40,030 nt of DNA. Origin: Oscillospiraceae bacterium. GTDB taxonomy: Bacteria; Bacillota; Clostridia; Oscillospirales; Oscillospiraceae. Location of the stretch: the NCBI GenBank assembly GCA_031262405.1, contig JAISHS010000002.1:1-40030 (forward strand). The letters run 5' to 3'. Shown in pieces: positions 26,481 through 34,791 of this stretch. How positions within the stretch are numbered: the first letter of the stretch is position 1; each line of letters starts with the position of its first letter. The notes beneath the pieces were generated by a model. The model saw only the letters and a list, made by a program, of their open reading frames with translations, was not told the DNA's origin and searched no databases. The position numbers and the translations under genes were made by a program.

Positions 26481-27430
26481 CGAAGCGTTGGGTGCTGGTG
26501 CTCATGCTGCTGCTGTTTACGGCGGCCTTTCTCGTGCTGTTCTCGAACCTCTTCAGTGAGGAGCGCCCGCCGCGCGTCTACAACGTATCCATGCTCATCC
26601 GGGGTATGACCTCCGACAGCTGGAGCAGCGTCCGGCAGGGTGCGGAGCAGGCCGCCAGCGAGATGAATGTGGAGCTCAACTTCATCACGCTTTCGGCGGA
26701 AAATGCGGTTGAGGAGCAGATATCCCTGCTGTGGCGGGAGCTGGATGACGGCGCCAGCGCCATCATCCTTTCGGCGGCGGACTATGACAAGCTCTCAGCC
26801 CCCGTGGGACGTATGCTGGAGAAGGTGCCGGTGGTGTCCCTTGAGTCCCCGGTGAGGGACCAGAAGGTGGCGGCCTATGTCTCCGCCGACAACTATGACA
26901 TGGGACTGAGCCTCGGCAACCGCGTGGCCAATGATATGGGGAGATACGGCTTTCGGGTGTTCGTGCTGACGGACGGCAGCAACCTCGAGAACCTGCGCCT
27001 GCGGCGACAGGGACTCGAGGATGCGCTGACCGCCGGAGCCGGAGTGGAGGTTGTGGATGTGAGTGTCGAGGACGCGCTGGACCCGAGCAAGTGGCCGACG
27101 GGGTCGGGGAGTCCGGATGCGGTTGTGGCTCTGGAGCCTGCGGCTCTGGAGGCCGCCGCCCAGTACTTTGCCGACCAAGGCAGCGGCGAAACCAAGCTCT
27201 ACGGCATGGGAAACTCGGGCAAAATCGCGTCCTTCTTGGATAAGGGGGTCATCGCGGCGGCGGTGGTGCAAAACGACTTCGGCAGCGGGTATCTGGCGGT
27301 GCTGTCGGCGGTTTCGGCGCTGGAAAACCGCGAGGCCGAGTTGGGACCGGGCGTGGAGTACCGTATCATCGACTCGTCCAATATGTATGACACCGAAAAC
27401 CAGCGTCTGCTGTTCCCGTTCGTGCGGTAA
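26477..27430 (+). CDS. Membrane-anchored sugar-binding protein, probable sensor partner of the kinase
   Basis: A 317-residue protein with one N-terminal hydrophobic helix (about 6-26) and no lipobox Cys, then a periplasmic-binding-protein type I fold (Peripla_BP_4-like): VSMLIRGMTSDSWSSVRQGAEQAA, AIILSAADYDKL, AYVSADNYDMGLSLGNRVAN and VVQNDFGSGYLAVLSAV. It overlaps the kinase gene by 4 bases. In Geobacillus AraPST and clostridial XylFII-LytS systems a sugar-binding protein of this kind binds the outer domain of a kinase and triggers it. By that analogy this protein probably senses rather than transports. It is not paired with its own permease. Confidence 0.8.
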   Translation: MTKRWVLVLMLLLFTAAFLVLFSNLFSEERPPRVYNVSMLIRGMTSDSWSSVRQGAEQAASEMNVELNFITLSAENAVEEQISLLWRELDDGASAIILSAADYDKLSAPVGRMLEKVPVVSLESPVRDQKVAAYVSADNYDMGLSLGNRVANDMGRYGFRVFVLTDGSNLENLRLRRQGLEDALTAGAGVEVVDVSVEDALDPSKWPTGSGSPDAVVALEPAALEAAAQYFADQGSGETKLYGMGNSGKIASFLDKGVIAAAVVQNDFGSGYLAVLSAVSALENREAELGPGVEYRIIDSSNMYDTENQRLLFPFVR

Positions 27431-27453
27431 CGGCATCGGAAGGAGGAATCGCT

Positions 27454-28482
27454 ATGTGGAAAAAAGTGACTGTACTCTGCTGCGCTGCGCTGCTGCTTCT
27501 GGGAACAGGCGGCTGCGGGGACAATCAGACAGCGCCCGAGCAGACCGCCCGCATCAAGATTGGGCTGACGCTCTATCGTCAGGACGATACGTTCATCTCC
27601 TTGGTTCGGGGCTATATTGAGACCGCCGCCCGAGAGCGCGAGGCTCAGGACGACGTGAAGATTACCCTCAACATTACCGACGGCCGCAGCAACCAGAGCG
27701 AGCAGAACGAGCAGGTAGACCGCTTTTTGCAGCAGGGCTACGACGTCATCTGCGTCAACGAGGTAGATCGCACAGCGGCCGCGGTGATCATCGACAAGGC
27801 CAAGACCGCAGGCATACCCATCGTGTTCTTCAACCGCGAGCCCGTGGAGGAGGATATGCAGCGTTGGGAAAACCTATACTATGTGGGCTCCGACCCCAAG
27901 GAATCCGGCACGTTCCAAGGCAACTTTGTGGCGGAACTCTACGCCGACGACCCGGAGCGGTTGGATAAAAACGGCGACGGGCGGCTGCAATACGTTCTGC
28001 TGGAGGGGGAGCCGGGGCATCAGGACGCGGCGTTGCGGACAGAGTACTTCATCAAGACCCTAAACCTCGCGGGAGTGAAGATAGAGAAGCTTGCCAACGG
28101 TATCGCCAACTGGCAGCGGTCTCAGGGTCTTTCGAAGATGTCCCTGTGGATTGAGGAGCTCGGTGATCGCATAGAGGTCGTGTTCAGCAACAACGACGAC
28201 ATGGCGTTGGGCGCCATCGACGCCTATAAGGCCGCGGGGTACACGGACGAAATGCTGCCGGTCATCGTGGGCATCGACGGAACGCCCCCCGCCTTAGAGG
28301 CGGTTCGGGCGGGTACGCTGACGGCCACGGTGCTCAACGACGCCGAGGGGCAGGGCAGAGCTATATTCGAGCTCGCCTACGCACTAGCCCGGGGTCTGCC
28401 CGTGGAGGAGACCGGAATCGCCCTAGACGGGCATTACGTCTGGGTGCCTCACCGCATAATCACGGCGGAAACGATGGAATAG
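27454..28482 (+). CDS. Second MglB-like galactose-binding lipoprotein
   Basis: A 342-residue lipoprotein: signal peptide, lipobox GTGGC with C21, then a galactose-binding fold. It keeps the MglB calcium loop DKNGDG with LQYVLLEGEPGHQDAALRTE, VFFNREPVEEDM, FSNNDDMALGAIDAYKA and IVGIDGTP. It is a clear paralogue of the mglB at the head of the operon and in places looks closer to enterobacterial MglB. GGAAGGAGG lies 8 bases before the ATG. It may deliver sugar to MglAC, or present ligand to the kinase together with the anchored protein just upstream; the sequence does not decide. Confidence 0.9.
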   Translation: MWKKVTVLCCAALLLLGTGGCGDNQTAPEQTARIKIGLTLYRQDDTFISLVRGYIETAAREREAQDDVKITLNITDGRSNQSEQNEQVDRFLQQGYDVICVNEVDRTAAAVIIDKAKTAGIPIVFFNREPVEEDMQRWENLYYVGSDPKESGTFQGNFVAELYADDPERLDKNGDGRLQYVLLEGEPGHQDAALRTEYFIKTLNLAGVKIEKLANGIANWQRSQGLSKMSLWIEELGDRIEVVFSNNDDMALGAIDAYKAAGYTDEMLPVIVGIDGTPPALEAVRAGTLTATVLNDAEGQGRAIFELAYALARGLPVEETGIALDGHYVWVPHRIITAETME

Positions 28483-28532
28483 CGGGGCATAATAATGCAG
28501 AAAGCCGGCGCAGGGGCAAACCGGCAGACAAC

Positions 28533-28585
28533 TTGGTTTTAAGTTTTTCATATATTATTAGTGCTTTTATATCGGTTTTAACCGA
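28533..28585 (+). promoter_or_regulatory. Possible gal promoter with palindrome
   Basis: TTGGTT (28533-28538), a 17-base spacer and TATTAG (28556-28561), then TCGGTT-TT-AACCGA (28572-28585) around the expected transcript start, about 20-35 bases before galE. The palindrome is a candidate operator. Confidence 0.4.
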
Positions 28586-28605
28586 CAGGAAAGGGGCTGA
28601 GCATA

Positions 28606-29598
28606 ATGACTATATTAGTACCGGGCGGAGCGGGGTATATTGGCTCGCACACCGTCTATGAGCTGATTGACCGCGGCTATGATGTGGTGGTCGCGGACAA
28701 TTTGCAGACCGGCTTTGAGAGGGCGGTACACCCGAGCGCGCGTTTCTATAAGGCGGATATCCGCGACCGCGCGGCGATGACCGAGATATTCCAAAAGGAG
28801 AAAATCGACGGGGTTATACACTTCGCCGCCAGCTCTCAGGTGGGCGAGAGCATGACTGACCCGCTCAAATATTACGACAACAATCTCGGCGGCACGACGG
28901 CGCTTCTGGAAGTCATGGTGGAACAGGGCGTAAAGAAGATAGTCTTCTCCTCTACCGCCGCCGCTTACGGCGAGCCGGAGCGAATACCGATTCTGGAGAG
29001 CGACCGTACAGAGCCTACGAACTGCTACGGCGACACGAAGCTGGCTATGGAGCGCATGATGAGCTGGTGCGACAGGGCACACGGGTTAAAGTATACTGCT
29101 TTGCGCTACTTCAACGCCTGCGGTGCGCACGAGTCGGGAGAAATCGGCGAGGCGCACGACCCGGAGACGCATCTTATCCCCGTGATCCTGCAAGTCCCGC
29201 TGGGCAAGCGCGAGAGCGTTACAGTCTTCGGCGAGGACTATGACACCCGCGACGGCACCTGCGTGCGCGACTATATCCACGTCACGGATCTCGCGAAGGC
29301 TCACGTTCTGGCGCTGGAATATCTCGTCGGCGGCGGGAGCAGCGACGTTTTCAATCTCGGTAACGGCGTGGGCTTCACGGTCAATGAGGTAATTAAGACC
29401 GCGCGGAGCGTCACGGGGCACGCCATTGCTGCGACGAGCTCAGAGCGCCGCGCCGGAGACCCGGCGCAGCTCGTGGCGTCGTCGGCGAAGGCGAAACAGG
29501 TGCTGGGCTGGAAGCCGGAGCACGACAGTCTGGAGGAGATCATAGCCTCTGCGTGGAAGTGGCATAGCAGCCATCCCAAGGGATTTGAGGAAGAATAA
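28606..29598 (+). CDS. galE: UDP-glucose 4-epimerase
   Basis: A 330-residue short-chain dehydrogenase-type epimerase that interconverts UDP-galactose and UDP-glucose, the last step of the Leloir pathway. NAD binding is marked by GGAGYIGSH (7-15). The catalytic residues are S116 in FSSTAAAYG and Y141-x3-K145 in YGDTK. The substrate part has LRYFNACGAH and the C-terminal NLGNGVGFTV. Length fits GalE. The ATG has AAAGGGG 11 bases upstream. The galT GTG start lies 2 bases past the galE stop. Confidence 0.96.
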   Translation: MTILVPGGAGYIGSHTVYELIDRGYDVVVADNLQTGFERAVHPSARFYKADIRDRAAMTEIFQKEKIDGVIHFAASSQVGESMTDPLKYYDNNLGGTTALLEVMVEQGVKKIVFSSTAAAYGEPERIPILESDRTEPTNCYGDTKLAMERMMSWCDRAHGLKYTALRYFNACGAHESGEIGEAHDPETHLIPVILQVPLGKRESVTVFGEDYDTRDGTCVRDYIHVTDLAKAHVLALEYLVGGGSSDVFNLGNGVGFTVNEVIKTARSVTGHAIAATSSERRAGDPAQLVASSAKAKQVLGWKPEHDSLEEIIASAWKWHSSHPKGFEEE

Positions 29599-29600
29599 CA

Positions 29601-31088
29601 GTGAACTATATAGACAAACTCATAGCCTATGCCGAAGAGACGGGGCTAATCCAGCCCTGCGAGAGATTTTGGGCGGCCAACGCCCTGTTGGAGGTCTTAC
29701 AGCTGCCTTCCTGCTCCGCCCTGCCCGAAGCGCCGGAGGGGGAACAGCCGCTCGCGGCAATTCTCGGCGCGCTGACGGACAACGCCCTCTCGCGCGGCGT
29801 CATATCGGATAACTCCATAACAAACCGAGACCTGTTCGACGCCGCCCTCATGGGTCGAATAAGCCCGCGCCCGGCGCAGGTGGTTGAGCGGTTTAGCGCC
29901 CTCTACGCCGAGAGTCCCGAGAGCGCCACGGACTGGTACTACAAATTCAGCCAGGACACAAACTACATCCGCCGCGACCGCATGGCGCGGGACATACGCT
30001 GGACGACCGACACCGAATACGGCGCGCTGGATATCACTATTAACCTCTCAAAGCCCGAGAAAGACCCGAAGGAGATAGCCAGAGCGCGGGAGCTGCCCGC
30101 GTCCGACTATCCCCGCTGTCTGCTCTGCGCCGAGAACGAGGGCTACGCCGGACGGCTCAACCACCCCGCCCGCCAGAACCACCGCATAGTTCCCATTACG
30201 CTCAGCGGCGGGGAGTGGTTTTTGCAATATTCGCCCTATGTGTATTACAACGAGCACTGCATCTGCCTCAACCGCGAGCATATACCCATGATAATCGACC
30301 GCCCCTGCTTTGAGAAGATGCTGGACTTCGTGCGGCAATTCCCGCACTACTTCGTCGGCTCGAACGCCGATTTGCCCATAGTCGGCGGCTCGATTCTCGC
30401 GCACGAGCATTTTCAGGGCGGGTGCTATGTCTTCGCAATGGAGAGGGCGCAAATAGAACAGAGCATAACAATCCCCGGCTATGAGGACGTGAACGCGGGA
30501 CTTCTCAAGTGGCCGGTCTCGGTCATACGCCTAAACTCTAAAGACCCGGAGCGCCTAACCCAGCTTGCCGAGCACATCCTCAACGCTTGGCGCGGCTACT
30601 CCGACCCGGAGGCGTTCATCTTCGCGGAGACGGACGGTGTGCCCCACAACACCATTACCCCCATCGCGCGCAAGCACGGTGAGGTGTACGAGCTAGACCT
30701 TGCCCTGCGCAACAATATAACGACTGAGGAGCACCCGCTGGGCGTCTTCCACCCCCACGCCGAGCTGCACCACATCAAGCGCGAGAACATCGGGCTTATT
30801 GAGGTCATGGGGCTGGCGGTGCTGCCATCAAGATTAAAGGATGAGCTTGCCGCCGTGGCTGATGTGCTTGTCTCCGGCGCAGACTTGTCCTCAGATGAAA
30901 AGACCGCAAAACACGCAGAGTGGGCGCGCGAGTTCGCCCCGCGATATGACATCAAGCCGGAGAATGTCACAGACATCGTCCGCCGCGAGACGGGGCTGGT
31001 GTTCAGGACGGTTCTGGAGTGTGCGGGGGTGTACAAGCGCAACCCAGCAGGGCGCGCGGCATTCTTGAGATTTATAGATAGTCTGTAG
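29601..31088 (+). CDS. galT: UDP-glucose-hexose-1-phosphate uridylyltransferase, class II
   Basis: A 495-residue enzyme of the Gram-positive class II GalT, longer than the class I enzyme of E. coli. It exchanges UMP between UDP-glucose and galactose 1-phosphate. The active site is HEHFQGG (H268, H270), with the covalent uridylyl intermediate expected on the second His by family analogy. Other class II marks are PRCLLCAENEGYAGR and FQYSPYVYYNEH-like LQYSPYVYYNEHCI. The start is a GTG with GAGGAAG upstream, coupled to the end of galE. galK follows after 10 bases. Confidence 0.96.
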   Translation: MNYIDKLIAYAEETGLIQPCERFWAANALLEVLQLPSCSALPEAPEGEQPLAAILGALTDNALSRGVISDNSITNRDLFDAALMGRISPRPAQVVERFSALYAESPESATDWYYKFSQDTNYIRRDRMARDIRWTTDTEYGALDITINLSKPEKDPKEIARARELPASDYPRCLLCAENEGYAGRLNHPARQNHRIVPITLSGGEWFLQYSPYVYYNEHCICLNREHIPMIIDRPCFEKMLDFVRQFPHYFVGSNADLPIVGGSILAHEHFQGGCYVFAMERAQIEQSITIPGYEDVNAGLLKWPVSVIRLNSKDPERLTQLAEHILNAWRGYSDPEAFIFAETDGVPHNTITPIARKHGEVYELDLALRNNITTEEHPLGVFHPHAELHHIKRENIGLIEVMGLAVLPSRLKDELAAVADVLVSGADLSSDEKTAKHAEWAREFAPRYDIKPENVTDIVRRETGLVFRTVLECAGVYKRNPAGRAAFLRFIDSL

Positions 31089-31098
31089 AGGTGAGGAT

Positions 31099-32391
31099 AT
31101 GAACACAACACAAATAAGGGACTCCCTTAGCAGGGGAGTGTTCGACACGAAATTGAGTGAACTATACCCCGACGCCCAAGCCGCAAGGACACGCTATCTG
31201 CGCATAACGGACAGCTTCGAGGCGCAGTACGGGCAGAGGGAGAACGCCCTGCTCTTCTCCGTGCCGGGGCGAATTGAGGTGAGCGGCAACCACACCGATC
31301 ACCAGCGCGGGCACGTCCTCGCTGCGGCGGTGACGTTGGACGCCGTCGCGGTGGCTTCGGCAAATGACGAGAACACAATCCGCGTCTACTCCGAGGGCTT
31401 TGGGGAGATTAAAGTTTCGCTCGACAATCTCAATCCGCTTGCAGCCGAGAGCGGGAGCAGCGCGGCGCTGATTCGCGGAATCACGGCGCGGTTCCGCGAA
31501 ATGGGCTACAAGGTGGGGGGTCTTGACGCCTATGTCAGCTCGGACGTGCTCCCCGGCTCGGGTATGTCCTCCTCGGCGGCGTTCGAAGTGCTTGTCGGCG
31601 CCATAATAAACGGGCTGTATAACGCCGAAAACATAGACCCCGTCACTCTGGCACAGATCGGTCAGTACGCTGAAAACGTGTACTTCGGTAAGCCCAGCGG
31701 ACTCATGGACCAGTGCGCCTGCGCCGTCGGCGGCTTCTGTGCGATTGATTTCACGAACCCCGACGCCCCGGTTGTGGAGTCCGTGCCCTGCGAGATTGGC
31801 AGTTTCGGTTACACCCTCTGCCTCATTGACGCGGGGGGCAGCCACGCGAATCTCACGGACGAATACGCCGCAATTCCGGCGGAGATGCGCTCCGTCGCCG
31901 CATATTTCGGCAAAGACGTCCTCAGTCAGGTGAGCCGCGCGGAGTTTGAAGCCGCGCTCTGCGGCGGGCTGCGGGGCAGCGTCTCTGACCGCGCAATTCT
32001 GCGGGCACTGCACTTCTTCAACGAGGACTTTAGAGCGGTTGAGCAGGCCAAAGCCCTGCGCGTCGGCGACTTTGACGCCTTTCTGCGCGGCGTGCGCGAG
32101 TCCGGGCGCTCCTCAATGAATCTCCTGCAAAACGTCTACCCGTCGGGGAATATCAACGAGCGCAGCCTCTCTCTGGCGTTCGCGGTCTGCGAGGACATTT
32201 TGGGCGACTCCGGCGCGTGGCGCATGAACGGCGGCGGCTTTGCCGGAACGGTGCTGGTCTTCGTGCCCACCGACAGGCTCGAGAGCTTCCGCGAGAAGAC
32301 CGAGGGCGTCTTCGGTTTTGGCGCCTGCCATGTGCTGCAGATTCGTCCCTCGTCAGCGGAGGTACCGGCAATACTGACGGCGTCACACTGA
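31099..32391 (+). CDS. galK: Galactokinase
   Basis: A 430-residue GHMP kinase that phosphorylates galactose at C1 with ATP. Signature 1 appears as GRIEVSGNHTDHQRGHVL, with Asn64 where most galactokinases have Glu (GEHTD); this variant is common in clostridial galactokinases as far as I recall. The phosphate loop is GSGMSSSAA (153-161), the probable catalytic base is D204 in SGLMDQCACAVGG, and motif 3 is MNGGGFAGTVLVF. The ATG has GAGGTGAGGA upstream. It is the last gene of the operon, closed by a strong terminator. No galM or pgm lies nearby. Confidence 0.94.
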   Translation: MNTTQIRDSLSRGVFDTKLSELYPDAQAARTRYLRITDSFEAQYGQRENALLFSVPGRIEVSGNHTDHQRGHVLAAAVTLDAVAVASANDENTIRVYSEGFGEIKVSLDNLNPLAAESGSSAALIRGITARFREMGYKVGGLDAYVSSDVLPGSGMSSSAAFEVLVGAIINGLYNAENIDPVTLAQIGQYAENVYFGKPSGLMDQCACAVGGFCAIDFTNPDAPVVESVPCEIGSFGYTLCLIDAGGSHANLTDEYAAIPAEMRSVAAYFGKDVLSQVSRAEFEAALCGGLRGSVSDRAILRALHFFNEDFRAVEQAKALRVGDFDAFLRGVRESGRSSMNLLQNVYPSGNINERSLSLAFAVCEDILGDSGAWRMNGGGFAGTVLVFVPTDRLESFREKTEGVFGFGACHVLQIRPSSAEVPAILTASH

Positions 32392-32465
32392 ATTTGACGT
32401 TTCATCCTCCACTGCGTGACGACGTCATGCTTCTTCGGGCAAGTCCCATAATTACACTCGTACCA

Positions 32466-32504
32466 AAAATTTGAAGCCCACCGAAGGCGGGCTTCAAATT
32501 TTGT
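32466..32504. terminator. Terminator of the galactose operon
   Basis: AAAATTTGAAGCCC (32466-32479) pairs perfectly with GGGCTTCAAATTTT (32489-32502), 14 bp, with T4 on the plus strand and T5 on the minus strand. It lies about 75 bases past galK. Confidence 0.88.
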
Positions 32505-32581
32505 GTTGTTCATTAGGTTGAGTGTTCTCAAAGGGGTAAGTTAAACTTTTTGCGCGATGGGTTCAGATTTGGCGCTTCTGC

Positions 32582-32632
32582 TTGAAATTTGCTTATACTT
32601 GTGGTACAATAGCCGCAAACGGCTATTGTACC
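32582..32632 (+). promoter_or_regulatory. Promoter-like sequence with the -10 inside a perfect hairpin
   Basis: TTGAAA (32582-32587), a 17-base spacer and TACAAT (32605-32610). The -10 lies in the left arm of a 13-bp perfect inverted repeat, GGTACAATAGCCG (32603-32615) and CGGCTATTGTACC (32620-32632), with loop CAAA. It points into the 3' end of the convergent SLH gene. The hairpin may also serve that gene as a terminator, although no T-run follows. Confidence 0.5.
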
Positions 32633-32648
32633 TAAGCGGATGTTTTAA

Positions 32649-33911
32649 TCATACACTATAAAACACATATATGCGCTCGTAGGGATTCGCCAAACGGACG
32701 ACCAGCGCGGCGGCCTCGGCGCGGATTATCTTATCATTCGGTCTGAAAGTACCGCTCTCATCATTGCCAATCAGTACGCCCGCTTCGTAAAGCGAGAATA
32801 TTTCCTCGTAGTATTGCGCCGTCTCGGCTACGTCAGGAATGGTACCGGTTCTGTTTATCCCGGGAAGCGCTTCGGAAGGCAGGGCCTTGGCAAAAACCAT
32901 CGCCATTTCAGCTCTCGTTATCTCTCTTTCGTAATCGGTAAAGCTGTCCGCCTTTATAATTTCATTCGATATTGCGTAATCTACATAGACCTTGTACCAG
33001 GGCGAGCCCTGAATAAGCTCTCCGCCGCCATTGTAGGTGTTATGCACTACGGCGGCCATTTTCAGCGCTTGCGCCACAGTCAGCGTACCGGCCGGATTAA
33101 ATGTTCCGTCGCCGTTTCCGGTAATGATTCCCATCTCATACGCTTTCTTTATCGCCTGCTGCCCCTGCGAGCCATACCAGGCGGTTTCATCGACATCGCT
33201 AAATTGTCCGTCGCTATATGTCCTCACTTCCTGGAAATTCCCAAAGGGTCTGAACTCGTCGCGATATAAGATGTCTAAGATTTTGCCGTCCATATTCGCC
33301 CAAATGGAAAAATCGTATTTCAGATGTATAAGCTCGATCGCCTTTTTAAGCTCCGGACTTCTCTCGTCCTCCGGATAAGCGTACTCTATGGGAACAACAT
33401 CACAGACGCTGGAACCGCCGTATTTCCACTCTCCGTCATCCAAGAAGAGGTATTCCATAAAAATATTAAGGCCGTTATGGGTGAACATATTCTCCTCATA
33501 GACCTCCATATCGACAAGGGCCATCACGACCCGCGTCTCCGGAAAACCCTCATAAAACGCAGTGTTGTACATATGTGAATGTGCCATAAGCATATCGTAG
33601 ACGTCCTCATCGGACAAGTCAAACTCATAGACATCCACGACCTTGCAGGAGATAACGTCGAAGATGCCGCGATGCTCCGCCTTAGCCTGTTCATCTTTAA
33701 TAAAAAGATCGCTGCTGTTAGTCCTTTGATAAAAATCGGTGAAGGTTCCTAACCACCGCTCCCAATCCTCTTTGTCTATCGCGTCGTAAGATTCATAAAC
33801 GATTGCATAATCTGGGTCATTTTCTTTGTCGGTACCTGCGGCGTAAGCTCCCGAAACCGGCAGCAGGCACAGCAGCATAATGATTGCAAGACTAAGTGAT
33901 AGTTTTTTCAT
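32649..33911 (-). CDS. Secreted SLH-domain protein
   Basis: A 420-residue exported protein: a signal peptide (about 1-25, ending AYA), an acidic domain of about 200 residues that I do not recognise (EDWERWLGTFTDFYQR... to ...YAYPEDERSPELKKAIELI), then three SLH repeats: FSDVDETAWYGSQGQQAIKK with MGIITGNGDGTFNP, SPWYKVYVDYAISNEII, and PDVAETAQYYEEIFSLYEAGVLIG. SLH repeats hold proteins to the cell wall. The frame is open further upstream, but AAAGGAG lies 7 bases before the ATG at 33911, which directly precedes a typical signal peptide (MKKLSLSLAIIMLL). It is single and divergent from the sigma factor gene. Confidence 0.88.
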   Translation of the reverse strand: MKKLSLSLAIIMLLCLLPVSGAYAAGTDKENDPDYAIVYESYDAIDKEDWERWLGTFTDFYQRTNSSDLFIKDEQAKAEHRGIFDVISCKVVDVYEFDLSDEDVYDMLMAHSHMYNTAFYEGFPETRVVMALVDMEVYEENMFTHNGLNIFMEYLFLDDGEWKYGGSSVCDVVPIEYAYPEDERSPELKKAIELIHLKYDFSIWANMDGKILDILYRDEFRPFGNFQEVRTYSDGQFSDVDETAWYGSQGQQAIKKAYEMGIITGNGDGTFNPAGTLTVAQALKMAAVVHNTYNGGGELIQGSPWYKVYVDYAISNEIIKADSFTDYEREITRAEMAMVFAKALPSEALPGINRTGTIPDVAETAQYYEEIFSLYEAGVLIGNDESGTFRPNDKIIRAEAAALVVRLANPYERIYVFYSV

Positions 33912-33959
33912 AGGTATTCTCCTTTGTAATTTATTTATGTAAAACATAGCAAATCCAAT

Positions 33960-33987
33960 GTCTCTGAAACAACAACATTTCAGAGAC
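33960..33987. other. 10-bp inverted repeat in the SLH gene leader
   Basis: GTCTCTGAAA (33960-33969) and TTTCAGAGAC (33978-33987) are perfectly complementary with an 8-base loop, about 50 bases upstream of the SLH start. It may be an operator or a leader hairpin. The remaining 330-base gap holds the sigma-gene promoter and nothing else I recognise. Confidence 0.5.
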
Positions 33988-34138
33988 AATTTAAAAAATT
34001 ATGTTAACTATTTGGCAACAAATTGAAGCTGTTTTGTAATTCTTTTTGTAAAGGCTGTTTTGCGTACTCCCAACCGCTCGAAATACTCCGCGCGAATTGG
34101 CTTTACACCTGAATTTTTCTGGAAATATCGGTGTGCTC

Positions 34139-34167
34139 TTGCGAATAAAACCGGAATCTATTATAAT
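34139..34167 (+). promoter_or_regulatory. Sigma-A promoter of the ECF sigma operon
   Basis: TTGCGA (34139-34144), a 17-base spacer and a perfect TATAAT (34162-34167). This is a housekeeping promoter, not an obvious ECF autoregulated one. Confidence 0.7.
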
Positions 34168-34241
34168 TACGGCCAGAAGTAATTGGGCTGCTGATTGAGC
34201 CTTGTGACAATAAATACAGACAGATGAAATGGGGGGATACC

Positions 34242-34736
34242 GTGGGCCTAAATACGAAAGAAGCGACACAAATTTCTCGGCTCTATGAAGAGATGTATTC
34301 TTCTCTATGTGTGTATGCAATGAGCGCACTTGAAGACCGCCGATTAGCCGAGGAAGCAGTTCAAGACGCCTTTCGAATTGCTTGTGCTAAAAAAGAAGAG
34401 CTCTTGAGCAGCCGCAACCCTAAGGGCTGGATTACAAACACGCTGAAGAACGTAATACGAAATATAAGACGCACCCGAGCACGCCTAAACAATATGGTAG
34501 TGTCCGGGCTTTCCATTGAAGGGCTTGGTTATATCGGCTCAGAAAATTATGATAGCTTTGAACTGTATTATTCAGACGCGCTTGGAAACGAGGATTGGGA
34601 GCTGCTCAAAATGTTTGTCCTTCAAAACTATACAATGCTTGAGGCGGCGCGTGAGCTTGGGATAAGCGTGGAGGCCTGTAAAAAACGAGTGCAGAGAGCG
34701 AGAAAGAAATTAGAAATTTTTTTAGAAAATTCTTAA
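34242..34736 (+). CDS. ECF-type RNA polymerase sigma factor
   Basis: A 164-residue sigma-70 family protein. Region 2 (about residues 8-75) shows LYEEMYSSLCVYAMSAL, AEEAVQDAFRIAC and NPKGWITNTLKNVIRN. Region 4 (about 105-160) shows LLKMFVLQNYTMLEAARELGISVEACKKRVQRARKKL, read as two pieces, a helix-turn-helix that recognises the -35 box. It directs polymerase to a small regulon, probably surface or stress genes. An ATG lies at 34224, but GGGGGG (34230-34235) is 6 bases before the GTG at 34242, which I prefer; the two differ by six residues. The DUF4367 membrane protein follows after 55 bases and is its probable anti-sigma partner. Confidence 0.88.
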   Translation: MGLNTKEATQISRLYEEMYSSLCVYAMSALEDRRLAEEAVQDAFRIACAKKEELLSSRNPKGWITNTLKNVIRNIRRTRARLNNMVVSGLSIEGLGYIGSENYDSFELYYSDALGNEDWELLKMFVLQNYTMLEAARELGISVEACKKRVQRARKKLEIFLENS

Positions 34737-34791
34737 TCCCTTGTCCCCAAATGCCTCTGTGCGTACATATACAAGATGAGGAGGTCTTATT

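Noticed and set aside
32557-32661. A 34-codon plus-strand frame after the gal terminator (MGSDLALLLEIC...)
   Set aside because: AAGGGG lies too far from the ATG, and the frame runs through the promoter-hairpin into the convergent SLH gene.
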